64,000 nucleotides of DNA from Nocardiopsis sp. FR4 (GCF_009830945.1 NZ_VWVV01000024.1:54108-118107); one strand, 5' to 3'; counted from the first letter of the stretch, positions 8,255 to 16,949 are shown. The notes: a model not told the origin generated them from the sequence alone. Program-made: numbers and translations.

Positions 8255-9250
8255 ATGACCTACGTCGCCGCCCCGACACGGTACGACACGATGCCCTACC
8301 GGCGGTGCGGCCGCAGCGGGCTGCGCCTGCCCGCGCTGTCCCTGGGCCTGTGGCACAACTTCGGCCACGACCGCGGCATCGAGGACCAGGGCGCGATCCT
8401 GCTGCGCGCGTTCGACCTGGGGGTGACCCACTTCGACCTGGCCAACAACTACGGCCCGCCGCCCGGGTCGGCCGAGGAGAACTTCGGCCGTGTGATGGCC
8501 CGCCACCTGCGCCCCTACCGCGACGAGATCGTGGTCTCCACCAAGGCCGGGTACCTGATGTGGCCCGGTCCCTACGGCGAGTGGGGCTCGCGCAAGTACC
8601 TGCTCTCCAGCCTGGACCGGAGCCTGGAGCGGATGGGGCTGGAGTACGTGGACGTCTTCTACCACCACCGCCCCGACCCGGACACCCCGCTGGAGGAGTC
8701 CATGGGCGCGCTGGACACGGCTGTGCGCCAGGGCAAGGCGCTGTACGCGGGCGTGTCCAACTACTCCCCCGAGCAGACCCGGCGGGCCGCCGAGATCCTG
8801 CGCGGCCTGGGCACGCCGATGCTCATCCACCAGCCCTCCTACTCCATGTTCAACCGGTGGGTGGAGGACGGCCTGCTCGACGTCCTGGACGAGGTGGGCG
8901 CCGGTTCCATCGCCTACTCGCCGCTGGCGCAGGGCCTGCTGACCGACCGCTACCTCAACGGGGTCCCGGAGGGGTCCCGGGCGGCGGGCAGCAGTCCGTT
9001 CCTGACCGCGGAGGGCATCACCGAGCGGGCGCTGGAGCGGGTGCGCGCCCTGGACGGCATCGCGCGGCGGCGCGGACAGTCGCTGGCCCAGATGGCGCTG
9101 GCCTGGGTGCTGCGCGGCGGGCGGGTGACCTCGGCGGTGATCGGCGCGAGCAGCGTCGCGCAGCTGGAGGACAGCGTGGCGGCGGTCGGCGACCTGGACT
9201 TCGACGCCGCGGAACTCGCCGAGATCGACGAGTACGCCCGCGCGGACTGA
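8255..9250 (+). CDS. mgrA: Aldo-keto reductase, L-glyceraldehyde-3-phosphate reductase type
   Basis: 331 residues with a (beta/alpha)8 fold. The catalytic tetrad is visible: Asp and Tyr in THFDLANNYGPP, Lys in VSTKAGY, His in VDVFYHHRPD. The NNYGPPPGSAEENFGR and WPGPYGEWGSRKYL segments match the YghZ/MgrA (AKR14) group that reduces L-glyceraldehyde 3-phosphate and methylglyoxal-like aldehydes with NADPH. Start ATG has GAGGAGAGAAGG upstream. It follows the fusion gene after 61 bases and may share its transcript. A hairpin ends the unit. Confidence 0.92.
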   Translation: MTYVAAPTRYDTMPYRRCGRSGLRLPALSLGLWHNFGHDRGIEDQGAILLRAFDLGVTHFDLANNYGPPPGSAEENFGRVMARHLRPYRDEIVVSTKAGYLMWPGPYGEWGSRKYLLSSLDRSLERMGLEYVDVFYHHRPDPDTPLEESMGALDTAVRQGKALYAGVSNYSPEQTRRAAEILRGLGTPMLIHQPSYSMFNRWVEDGLLDVLDEVGAGSIAYSPLAQGLLTDRYLNGVPEGSRAAGSSPFLTAEGITERALERVRALDGIARRRGQSLAQMALAWVLRGGRVTSAVIGASSVAQLEDSVAAVGDLDFDAAELAEIDEYARAD

Positions 9251-9260
9251 CCGGCGGGAC

Positions 9261-9285
9261 GGCGGCCCCGCTCCCGGGGGCCGCC
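9261..9285 (+). terminator. Hairpin after aldo-keto reductase
   Basis: Nine-base-pair GC stem (9261-9269 with 9277-9285) and seven-base loop, eleven bases after the stop codon; no T-tract. Confidence 0.55.
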
Positions 9286-9363
9286 ACCTGCGCGGACGCC
9301 GCCATCCAGCCACCAATCACCGCTCTGACCAGCGCATCGGCCCTGTGAGACGAAACACGACCG

Positions 9364-9387
9364 GTTTGGCCCGGCGATCACGGGTAG
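9364..9387 (+). promoter_or_regulatory. SigB-like promoter of the ATP-grasp operon
   Basis: GTTT (9364-9367), 14 bases, GGGTAG (9382-9387). Same spacing class as the promoters at 4007 and 5052. The predicted start near 9394 leaves about 50 bases of leader before the GTG at 9446. Confidence 0.55.
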
Positions 9388-9445
9388 TCGCACCTGTACG
9401 CACCAGGACATCACAGTCCTATTACGGAAAGGCGGTGCAGACAGC

Positions 9446-10744
9446 GTGAAGAACGTGTTCGTGGTCGGCCTGGACGAGCACAACCTGCAGATCCTGCGCA
9501 GGACTCCGACCGGGCGCCACTGCGAGTTCCACCAACTCCTGACCCTGGACGAGCTCCAGCTGGGTGAGGTCGACATCAACGCCCTGCTGGACAAGGCCAA
9601 CCGGATCCTGGACGACTTCGAGGGCAGCGTCGACGCGATCGTCGGCTACTGGGACTTCCCGGTGACCCTCTTCGTCCCCATCCTGTGCTCCAGCCGCGGC
9701 CTGCCCTCGGCCTCCCTGGAGTCGTTCGTCAAGTGCGAGCACAAGTACTGGAGCCGGCTGCTCCAGAGCGAGGTCATCGAGGAGCACCCCGCCTTCTCCC
9801 TCATCGACTTGGAAGACGACCCCCGCCCCCCCAAGAGCCCCGGCTACCCCATGTGGCTCAAGCCGGTGAAGTCGATGTCCTCCGAGCTCGCCTACCGCGT
9901 CGAGGACGACGAGGCGTTCGAGGAGGCCGTGCGCCTGCTCCGCGAGGGCGTGGGACGGATCGGCCGCCCCTTCCAGCAGATCCTGGACCGGGTCGACCTG
10001 CCCGAGGAGATCTCCTCCCTCAGCCCCTACACCGCGCTGGCCGAGGGCGCGCTGCACGGTGTGCAGGCCGCGGTCGAGGGCTACGTGTACCGGGGCGAGG
10101 TCGTGGTCTACGGCGCGCTGGACTCGGTCGACTACCCCGGCAGCCCCGTGTTCCTGCGCCACCAGTACCCCTCGGCGCTGCCCGAGGAGGTGCAGCGGCG
10201 GATGGCCGACGTCGCCACCCGCGTCATCGAGAAGGTCGGCATGGACAACGCGACCTTCAGCGTGGAGTTCTTCTACGACCCGGTGGAGGAGGGCCTCAAC
10301 GTCCTGGAGGTCAACACCCGCCACTCCCAGTCCCACGCGGAGATCTTCGAACTGGTGGACGGGATCGCCAACCACGAGCGCATGCTCCGGCTGGCCTTCG
10401 GCCAGGACCCGCGCCTGCCCGACGACGCCCGGGGCGAGTTCAACGTGGCGGCCGAGTGGTACTACCGCCGGTTCGACGACGGCCTCACCACCCGCGTGCC
10501 CACCCCCGAGGAGGTGGCCGCGCTGGAGGAGTCGCTGGGCGGCGTGACCATCGAGATCGTCCCCGAGGAGGGCCAGCGCCTGTCGGAGCTGAAGGCCCAG
10601 GACAGCTACAGCTACGAGCTCGCCAAGATCACCATCGGGGCCGAGGACGAGACCGAGATGCGCGCCAAGTACGAGCGCTGCGTGGAGGAACTCCGGTTCG
10701 AGTTCGAGGAGGACGACTCGGTCGGCAAGCTCACCAACTACTGA
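9446..10744 (+). CDS. ATP-grasp domain protein
   Basis: 432 residues. An N-terminal Rossmann-like region (FVVGLDEHNLQIL) precedes an ATP-grasp fold: the basic WLKPVKSMSS strand near residue 138, the EGYVYRGEVVVYGALD segment, and the acidic metal-binding FSVEFFYD with the LEVNTRHSQSH strand near 285-300. Such enzymes ligate a carboxylate to an amine or thiol through an acyl phosphate. The acidic tail is unusually Glu/Asp-rich. First gene of a same-strand operon; the next gene starts 16 bases after its stop. GTG start with a distant GGAAAGG. Substrate unknown. Confidence 0.88.
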   Translation: MKNVFVVGLDEHNLQILRRTPTGRHCEFHQLLTLDELQLGEVDINALLDKANRILDDFEGSVDAIVGYWDFPVTLFVPILCSSRGLPSASLESFVKCEHKYWSRLLQSEVIEEHPAFSLIDLEDDPRPPKSPGYPMWLKPVKSMSSELAYRVEDDEAFEEAVRLLREGVGRIGRPFQQILDRVDLPEEISSLSPYTALAEGALHGVQAAVEGYVYRGEVVVYGALDSVDYPGSPVFLRHQYPSALPEEVQRRMADVATRVIEKVGMDNATFSVEFFYDPVEEGLNVLEVNTRHSQSHAEIFELVDGIANHERMLRLAFGQDPRLPDDARGEFNVAAEWYYRRFDDGLTTRVPTPEEVAALEESLGGVTIEIVPEEGQRLSELKAQDSYSYELAKITIGAEDETEMRAKYERCVEELRFEFEEDDSVGKLTNY

Positions 10745-10760
10745 GGGGAGGCCCCGCGGC

Positions 10761-12785
10761 ATGCACGTGGCCACCAACCTGCCGCACGCCGTGCAGTCCG
10801 AGGAACACGTGTGGATCCCGATGTCGGACGGGGTGCGCCTGGCCGCCAGGATATGGCGGCCCACCTCCTCCGACGTCACCCCGGTGCCCGCCGTGCTGGA
10901 GTACATCCCCTACCGCAGGCGCGACCTGACGTCCGTGCGCGACTCCATGCACCACCCCTACATAGCCGGGCACGGATACGCCTGCGTCCGCGTGGACCTG
11001 CGCGGCACCGGTGACTCCGAGGGCGTGCTTACCGACGAGTACCTCGAACGCGAACAGCGGGACGCCGAGGAGGTCCTGGCCTGGCTGGCCGAACAGCCCT
11101 GGTGCGACGGCAGCACCAGCATGATGGGCCTGTCCTGGGGCGGGTTCGCCGCGCTACAGGTGGCGGCGCGCCAGCCCCCCAGCCTCGGCGCGATCGTCAT
11201 CAGCTCCTTCACCGACGACCGCTACGGCGACGACTTCCACTACATGGGCGGCTGCCTGCTCTCGGACAACCTCGCCGAGGCGGGGACGATGTTCGCGGCC
11301 GCCACCTGCCCGCCCGACCCGGTGGTGGTCGGCGACGAGTGGCGCAACATGTGGCGCGAGCGGCTGGAGGAGACCGAGCCGTGGGTGCTGGAGTGGCTGC
11401 GCCACCAGCGGCGCGACGACTACTGGCGGCACGCCTCGGTGAACGAGGACTACTCGGACGTGCGCTGCCCGGTGCTGGCCTCCAGCGGGTGGGCCGACGG
11501 CTACTCCAACGCGGTCTTCCGGCTGCTGCAGAACATCCAGGCGCCCGCCCGGGGGCTGATCGGCCCCTGGTCGCACCGCTACCCGCACATGGGCTACCCC
11601 GGCCCGGCCATCGGCTACCTCCAGGAGGTGGTGCGCTGGCTGGACCACTGGCTCAAGGGCGAGGACAACGGCGTGGACGAGGGGCCCGCGCTGTGGGCGT
11701 GGATGCAGGACAGCGTCCCGCCCTCCACCGCCTACCACGAGCGCCCCGGCCGCTGGATCCGCGAGGACGAGTGGCCCGCGCCGACCGTGAAGTACCGGGG
11801 GTACCCGCTGGCCAAGTACCGGATCGGCTCCCCCGGCGAGGAGGTCGAGGCCGAGTCGCTGACGCTGCAGTCGCCGCTGACCGTGGGCCAGTTCGCCGGC
11901 AAGTGGGCCTCCTACAACGCCCCGCCCGACCTGCCCTACGACCAGCGCGAGGAGGACGGCGGTTCCCTGGTCTTCGACAGCGACGTGCTGGCCGAGGACG
12001 TGGAGATCCTGGGCGCCGTCGAGATGGAGCTGGAGGTCTCCGTCACCGAGCCGGTGGCCCAGATCGCGGCCCGCCTGTGCGACGTCGCGCCCGACGGCAG
12101 CGCCACCCGCGTGACCTACGGGCTGCTCAACCTCACCCACCGGGAGTCGCACGAGCACCCCACCGAGGTGGAGCCCGGCGAGATCTACCGGGTGAAGATC
12201 ACCCTCAACGGCGTCGCCCAGGCCTTTCCCGCGGGCCACAGGATCCGGCTGTCGCTGTCCACCTCCTACTGGCCGCTGGCCTGGCCCCCGCCCAAGCCGG
12301 TACTGCTGACCGTCCACCCCCAGAACAGCACCCTCTGGCTGCCGGTGCGGCCGGTCCCCGAGGCGGAGGAGCGGGATCCGCGGCCGTTCGGGGAGCCAGA
12401 GGCGGCGCCGGAGATCTCCACCACGCGCCGCGAGAAGCCGGAACACCGCTGGAGCGTCCACCGTGACCTGGTGGACACCCACTCGTCGCTGGAGATCGTC
12501 AAGGACGGCGGGATCCTGCACTTCGACGACATCGACCTGGACGTGGGGCGGCGCGCCTACGAGCTCTACGAGTCGGTGGCCGGGGACTTCACGTCCACGC
12601 GCGGCCAGTCGACCTGGACGATGCGCTTCGCCCGGGACGGATGGAGCACCCGGACCGAGACCCACACGTCGCTGGAGTGCACCGAGACCGAGTTCAAGGT
12701 GTACGCGACGCTGGACGCCTACGAGGGGGACGAGCGGGTCTTCTCCCGGCAGTGGAGCGAGAGTCTGCCCCGCGACCACCTGTGA
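10761..12785 (+). CDS. CocE/NonD-family serine hydrolase (peptidase S15 type)
   Basis: 674 residues, no signal peptide, so probably cytosolic. The alpha/beta-hydrolase domain shows the oxyanion region EYIPYRRRD, the RVDLRGTGDSEG segment and the nucleophile motif GLSWGG with Ser125. A jelly-roll C-terminal domain typical of X-Pro dipeptidyl peptidase and cocaine esterase follows (FPAGHRIRLSLSTSYWPLAWP). The last ~130 residues extend beyond the usual family length of about 550-580, a possible extra domain. Known members cleave esters or Pro-containing amide bonds. GGGGAGG precedes the ATG. It probably acts on the same compound as the ATP-grasp and P450 neighbours. Confidence 0.9.
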   Translation: MHVATNLPHAVQSEEHVWIPMSDGVRLAARIWRPTSSDVTPVPAVLEYIPYRRRDLTSVRDSMHHPYIAGHGYACVRVDLRGTGDSEGVLTDEYLEREQRDAEEVLAWLAEQPWCDGSTSMMGLSWGGFAALQVAARQPPSLGAIVISSFTDDRYGDDFHYMGGCLLSDNLAEAGTMFAAATCPPDPVVVGDEWRNMWRERLEETEPWVLEWLRHQRRDDYWRHASVNEDYSDVRCPVLASSGWADGYSNAVFRLLQNIQAPARGLIGPWSHRYPHMGYPGPAIGYLQEVVRWLDHWLKGEDNGVDEGPALWAWMQDSVPPSTAYHERPGRWIREDEWPAPTVKYRGYPLAKYRIGSPGEEVEAESLTLQSPLTVGQFAGKWASYNAPPDLPYDQREEDGGSLVFDSDVLAEDVEILGAVEMELEVSVTEPVAQIAARLCDVAPDGSATRVTYGLLNLTHRESHEHPTEVEPGEIYRVKITLNGVAQAFPAGHRIRLSLSTSYWPLAWPPPKPVLLTVHPQNSTLWLPVRPVPEAEERDPRPFGEPEAAPEISTTRREKPEHRWSVHRDLVDTHSSLEIVKDGGILHFDDIDLDVGRRAYELYESVAGDFTSTRGQSTWTMRFARDGWSTRTETHTSLECTETEFKVYATLDAYEGDERVFSRQWSESLPRDHL

Positions 12786-12839
12786 GCGGGGCCGACGGTC
12801 CGAGACGGTAGTGAACCGACCTGGGAGGAAGCGGTTCCG

Positions 12840-14156
12840 ATGCCCACACAGACGGAGGGCCGCCGGGCGGGACACGCGTCGGAGACGGCGCGTGTCCTGG
12901 CCTCGGTCCTGTTGCCCAACGTGGCGCGGGGCGTGATCCTGCGCCGCCCGCTGGCCACCGGCCTGGCCGCGGGGCTGGACACCGATCGTGCGGCCGCCGG
13001 GGTCCTGCACGGCCTGCGCGAACGCCACGGCGACGACCCGTTCCCGATCAGCCTCGCGGGGCGGCGGGCGGCCGTGGTGCTGGCCCCGGAGGACGTGGAG
13101 CGGCTGCTGCGGGAGACCCCGGAGCCCTTCTCCCCCGGCGGCCGGGAGAAGAGCGGCGCGCTGTCGCACTTCCAGCCGCACGGGGTGCTGGTCTCCGAGC
13201 ACGCGGACCGGCCGCGGCGGCGCTGGGCCAACGAGGCCGCCCTGGTACCGGGCCAGGCGATCCACCCGGACGGGGACACCCTGGCGGCCCAGGCCGACGA
13301 GGAGGCGCTCGCCCTGGCCCTGGCGCTGGAGGGCGACCTGGACTGGCGGCGGTTCTCCCGGTCCTTCAACGCGATGGCCCGCCGGGCGGTCTTCGGCGCC
13401 TTCGCCGCGCGGGACTACCGGACCACCGAACTGCTGCGGGCGCTGCGGGCGCGGGCGAACTGGGCCTACCTCGCCCCCGCCCGCCGCGCGACCCGGACCG
13501 AGTTCCTGGACCGGGTCCGCGCCAACGTGGAACGGGCCGAGCCGGGCAGCCTCGCCGCGCGGCTGGCCGAGGACGCCGCCGAGGACGCGGACGTGCGTCC
13601 CGAGGAGCAGGTGGCGCACTGGCTGTTCGCTTTCGACGCGGCGGCCATCGCCGCGTTCCGCGCCCTGGCGCTGCTGACCTCGCTCAGCCCCGGAGGGCAC
13701 GAGGTACGCGAGGAGATCGAGGACCGCGAGGGACTCGACCTGCCCCTGCTGCGGGCGACGGTGCGCGAGTCGGTGCGGCTGTGGCCGACCACGCTCATGA
13801 TCATCCGGGAGGGCACACGTGAGACCTTCTGGCGGGAGCGGTCCTTCGAGGCGGGGACCGCGTTCCTGGTCGTGAGTTCCTACTTCCATCGGGACTCCAC
13901 GCGCCTGCCCTACGCCGACGCGTTCGAACCGGGGATCTGGCTCGACGGGCGTGCCGCGCGCGAGCCGGCGCTGGTGCCCTTCAGCGGCGGCCCGGCCGAG
14001 TGCCCGGCGGTCGACCTGGTGCCGCTGGCGGTGTCGCTGTTCCTGCGCTCGCTGGTGCGCGGCAGGCGCCCGGCCCGGGCGGACGCCGGCGGCCCGCTGC
14101 CCGCGTCGGGGCTGCCCCGGTCGCTGAACCACTTCGCACTGCGGTTCTCACTGTGA
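12840..14156 (+). CDS. Atypical cytochrome P450
   Basis: 438 residues. Heme ligand Cys388 lies in FSGGPAECPA and the ExxR pair is Glu310/Arg313 (ESVRLWP), so the fold assignment is secure. Two deviations stand out. The I-helix region around Asp266 (FAFDAAAIAAF) has Ala where most P450s have the oxygen-activating Thr, and the Gly two residues after the cysteine is Ala. Family knowledge links a missing I-helix Thr to peroxygenase or rearrangement chemistry. Start ATG has GGGAGGAAG upstream; 54 bases separate it from the hydrolase gene. No ferredoxin lies in this operon. Confidence 0.9.
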   Translation: MPTQTEGRRAGHASETARVLASVLLPNVARGVILRRPLATGLAAGLDTDRAAAGVLHGLRERHGDDPFPISLAGRRAAVVLAPEDVERLLRETPEPFSPGGREKSGALSHFQPHGVLVSEHADRPRRRWANEAALVPGQAIHPDGDTLAAQADEEALALALALEGDLDWRRFSRSFNAMARRAVFGAFAARDYRTTELLRALRARANWAYLAPARRATRTEFLDRVRANVERAEPGSLAARLAEDAAEDADVRPEEQVAHWLFAFDAAAIAAFRALALLTSLSPGGHEVREEIEDREGLDLPLLRATVRESVRLWPTTLMIIREGTRETFWRERSFEAGTAFLVVSSYFHRDSTRLPYADAFEPGIWLDGRAAREPALVPFSGGPAECPAVDLVPLAVSLFLRSLVRGRRPARADAGGPLPASGLPRSLNHFALRFSL

Positions 14157-14179
14157 ACCCGGTACCGCGAGGAGGAGAG

Positions 14180-14584
14180 ATGAGCGTTGTCGAACAGATG
14201 CTGACCACCCATCCCGACCGCCGGGACGCCGGGGTCGAGGAGAAGCTGCGGGCCTGTATCGAGGCCTGTGGGGCGTGTGCGCAGGCGTGTGCCCTGTGCG
14301 CGGACGCCTGCATGAGCGAGCGGGACGCGGCGGACCTGCTGCGGTGCGTGCGCGCGGACCTGGACTGCGCCGACCTGTGCGAGACCACCCAGCGGGTGCT
14401 CTGCCGCCGGACCGAGGGCGAGGACGCCCTCGTCCGCGCACTGGTCAAGGCCTGCGCGGAGGCGTGCCGCATGTGCGGCGAGGAGTGCGAGCGCCACGCC
14501 CCGACCCACGAGCACTGCTGGGTGTGCGCCGAGGCGTGCCGCCGGTGCGAGAGCGCGTGCCGCGAGCTGCTCGCGGCCCTGTGA
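14180..14584 (+). CDS. Four-helix-bundle copper-binding protein (DUF326/Csp3-like), 19 Cys
   Basis: 134 residues with 19 cysteines, most in CxxxC or CxxC spacing along predicted helices, for example ACIEACGACAQACALC near residue 26. This is the pattern of Csp copper-storage proteins, which bind many Cu(I) ions inside a four-helix bundle. No signal peptide, so it resembles cytosolic Csp3. GAGGAGGAGA lies before ATG 14180, 24 bases after the P450 stop. In this operon it may buffer copper or protect the redox enzyme; both are inference. Confidence 0.88.
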   Translation: MSVVEQMLTTHPDRRDAGVEEKLRACIEACGACAQACALCADACMSERDAADLLRCVRADLDCADLCETTQRVLCRRTEGEDALVRALVKACAEACRMCGEECERHAPTHEHCWVCAEACRRCESACRELLAAL

Positions 14585-14598
14585 AGCGGAGGTAGTCG

Positions 14599-14931
14599 AT
14601 GGAGTGGCCGACGCTCGGCTGGCTGTTCGGGATCCTGGTGGCCATCGCCGTCCCGATCGCGTTGATCTTCCTGGTGCTGTGGATCATCCGCAGGGATACG
14701 ATCCGCAAGCAGGAGGCGGTGCGCTCGCCGGACTACTGGAAGGAGCGGCCCGAGGGCAGGCGGTACCCGACCGGGTACGACAAGATGCCCGGGCTGGGGA
14801 CCGCCCGGCCGGGCGAGGGCACCACGGGCGAACCTCCGACCGGGGAGGACCACAGGCCGCCCCCGGAGGGCGGAGACCCGCCGGGCGGCACGCCCGAGGA
14901 CGGCTGGGGGCCGCCGGAGGCCGGGCGCTGA
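14599..14931 (+). CDS. Small single-pass membrane protein
   Basis: 110 residues. One hydrophobic helix (about residues 7-30), a basic stop-transfer segment (RRDTIRKQ), a polar stretch with YWKERPEGRRYPTGYDK, then a Pro/Gly/Glu-rich tail. AGCGGAGG precedes the ATG, 14 bases after the copper-protein stop, so it belongs to the same operon. Orientation with the tail in the cytosol fits the basic residues after the helix. No family recognised; it could anchor the soluble operon proteins. Confidence 0.75.
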   Translation: MEWPTLGWLFGILVAIAVPIALIFLVLWIIRRDTIRKQEAVRSPDYWKERPEGRRYPTGYDKMPGLGTARPGEGTTGEPPTGEDHRPPPEGGDPPGGTPEDGWGPPEAGR

Positions 14932-14933
14932 CC

Positions 14934-15395
<462 letters not shown>

Positions 15396-15448
15396 GGTCT
15401 CGCTTTCCGTGTGGGTGCCGGGGGTCAGCCTACTGCCGTCCACACGCC

Positions 15449-15479
15449 GAGCGCCGGGGCCGTGACGGCCCCGGCGCTC
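15449..15479 (-). terminator. Hairpin after the 54-residue acidic protein gene
   Basis: Fifteen-base-pair perfect GC stem (15449-15463 with 15465-15479), beginning nine bases after the stop codon at 15488 and lying before the PPOX gene. It indicates separate transcripts. Confidence 0.6.
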
Positions 15480-15487
15480 CGGAGGAC

Positions 15488-15652
15488 CTACTCGAAGTCC
15501 TCCCGGCTGAGGTTCTGCTCCTCCATGGCGTCCTGCAGCTCGGCCTCCAGCTCCTCCCGGGTGTCCGGCTTCCGGGCGTCGTCGCTGTGGTCGCCCTTCA
15601 CCACCTGGTCGGTGTCCGTGGTCTTGGGCCTGGACTCCTCCGGAACGCTCAT
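15488..15652 (-). CDS. 54-residue acidic protein
   Basis: ATG with the strong site GGGAGGAGG upstream, ending in TAG. Highly charged and without hydrophobic segments: MSVPEESRPK at the start, an Asp/Lys middle, then a likely amphipathic helix EELEAELQDAMEEQN and the end DFE. Size and acidity recall Pup, but it lacks the C-terminal GGQ/GGE, so it is not Pup. It has its own terminator and a weak GGGTAG-type promoter, so it seems to be an independent gene. Function unknown. Confidence 0.7.
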   Translation of the reverse strand: MSVPEESRPKTTDTDQVVKGDHSDDARKPDTREELEAELQDAMEEQNLSREDFE

Positions 15653-15688
15653 ATTCGCCTCCTCCCTGTTGGATGCCTGTGGCCGCCC

Positions 15689-15714
15689 CTACCCGGCACC
15701 ACCAGCGGTCACAC
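15689..15714 (-). promoter_or_regulatory. Possible SigB-like promoter of the acidic protein gene
   Basis: GGGTAG (15694-15689) with GTGT 16 bases before it (15714-15711) on the minus strand. The -35 part differs from GTTT by one base, so this is weaker than the other three sites. Confidence 0.35.
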
Positions 15715-15728
15715 GCCTCACCAGCACC

Positions 15729-15819
15729 AGGAGTAGCCCTGCATCCGCAAGGAGCACCGGTGGATACCGTTGGCCGTCATCGGGGGGCCGGGGGCCATCC
15801 CCGCGTGCGCGGGGAGCAC
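15729..15819 (-). CRISPR. Orphan one-spacer CRISPR array, type I-E repeat
   Basis: A 29-base repeat at 15791-15819 reads on the minus strand GTGCTCCCCGCG...GGGGATGG, with arms CCCCGCG and CGCGGGG (15799-15805, 15808-15814). This is the well-known actinobacterial type I-E repeat form. Exactly 33 bases further on (spacer 15758-15790) lies a second 29-base copy at 15729-15757 that keeps the first seven bases GTGCTCC and 19 of 29 positions overall, as expected for a degenerate terminal repeat. Upstream of the intact repeat (15820 to about 15915) is a markedly AT-richer stretch, a likely leader. No cas gene lies in the window. Confidence 0.72.
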
Positions 15820-15915
15820 GTGAACGACCTGCGAACTTACCAGCGGCAAGCAGCCGCTTTTCCAACTTCCAGAAAGACGGACACTGGCGACATAAAACCC
15901 AAAAACCCCACAAGC
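15820..15915 (-). promoter_or_regulatory. Likely CRISPR leader
   Basis: About half A+T, in strong contrast to its surroundings, with TTTTATGTCG and TGGAAAAGCGG on the minus strand, directly upstream of the intact repeat. Leaders of type I-E arrays lie in this position. From 15916 to 16108 I see no feature except the ribosome site of the next gene. Confidence 0.45.
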
Positions 15916-16108
15916 TCTACTGTCGTCACCGAAAGCCAGGCTTCCAGGAAGGCGCGGACTGCTTCGCCACCGTCAGCACGCCAAGGTCGGGCGGTTCGGG
16001 AGGCGGCCTTGTCCATACATACTTTCTGCGCGATTGAGACTTTCCGGGGTGGAATCCGGGCAGCGGATACGGAGAGGCCGGGTCCGCGGAGCCGCGTAGG
16101 AGACGTCC

Positions 16109-16899
16109 ATGCCGCACAACTCGACCGAGACGCACACGCTGAAGGTGCCGGGTGCCAGAATCCACTACGAGGTCCGGGGCTCGGGCCCGTGCTGGTGCTG
16201 ATCCCCGGCGGCCCGCAGGACGCGGGGGTCTTCGCCGGGCTCACCGAGCACCTGGCCGACCGGTACACGACCGTCACCTACGACCCCCGGGGCAACTCGC
16301 GCAGTCCTCTGGACGGCGAACCGGAGGAGCAGCGGGTGGACGTGCACAGCGACGACGCGGCGCGTCTGATCGCAGAGGTGGCGGGCGGGCCGGTCCGGGT
16401 GTTCGGTAACAGCGCGGGCGCCCAGGTCGCGCTCGACCTGGCATCGGTACACGCGGTCGTCGCGCACGAGCCGCCCTGTGTACTGATGCTCGAAGACCCC
16501 TCGGAGGCCATGGCGCGGGGGCGCGAGGTCTACGAGACCTTCACGGAGGAGGGCGCGGAGGCGGCGATGGGCGAGTTCCTGGTGCTGAACGGCCTGGAGG
16601 ACAGCACGTGGCCCGGGGACGAGGAGACCAGGGAGCGCGTGAACGGGAACCTCGCGTACTCCTTCGCCCACGGGTTGCTGCCGGTGACCGCGTACCGGCC
16701 CGACGCGGACGCATTGCGCGTGCCGCTGGCGGTGGGCCTGGGCGGGGAGTCGAGGGGTTCGGCCATCCACGACATCGGCCTCGCCCTGGTGCGGCGGCTC
16801 GGCACCGAACCGGCGGTCTTCCCCGGCGACCACCTGGGGTTCGGCTCCCGCCCGGCCGCCTTCGCCGACACCCCGCACCGCGCACTGGACGGGATCTGA
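16109..16899 (+). pseudogene. Alpha/beta hydrolase with a -1 frameshift near residue 27
   Basis: ATG 16109 has AGGAG six bases upstream and opens a normal hydrolase N-terminus (HTLKVPGARIHYEVRGSGP). The frame then stops almost at once. The rest continues in another frame from about 16189 as VLVLIPGGPQDAGVFAG, with nucleophile motif GNSAG and C-terminal GDHLGF. One missing G in the run GGGCCCGTG (about 16184-16191) explains the shift. Joined, it is about 263 residues, typical for the family. It is either inactivated or a sequencing error. It could also restart at GTG 16189, but that would lose the first strands. Confidence 0.75.
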
Positions 16900-16902
16900 C
16901 CG

Positions 16903-16942
16903 GTGCGCGCGTGGCCGGGAACGCTCCCGGCCGCGCGCGCAC
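16903..16942. terminator. Bidirectional terminator hairpin
   Basis: Eighteen-base arms (16903-16920 and 16925-16942) with one mismatch and a four-base loop, between the convergent hydrolase and SLOG genes. Confidence 0.65.
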
Positions 16943-16949
16943 GGGGCCT

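Noticed and set aside
4741..8256. 1171-codon minus-strand open frame
   Set aside because: Antisense to the MFS-PLP fusion; composition is Gly/Arg/His-rich as in GC-driven shadow frames.
11154..14132. 992-codon minus-strand open frame
   Set aside because: Covers the CocE hydrolase and P450 in antisense and shows no domain.
15488..15652. Small acidic protein as Pup
   Set aside because: It lacks the C-terminal Gly-Gly-Gln/Glu and ends in DFE; no proteasome genes are near.
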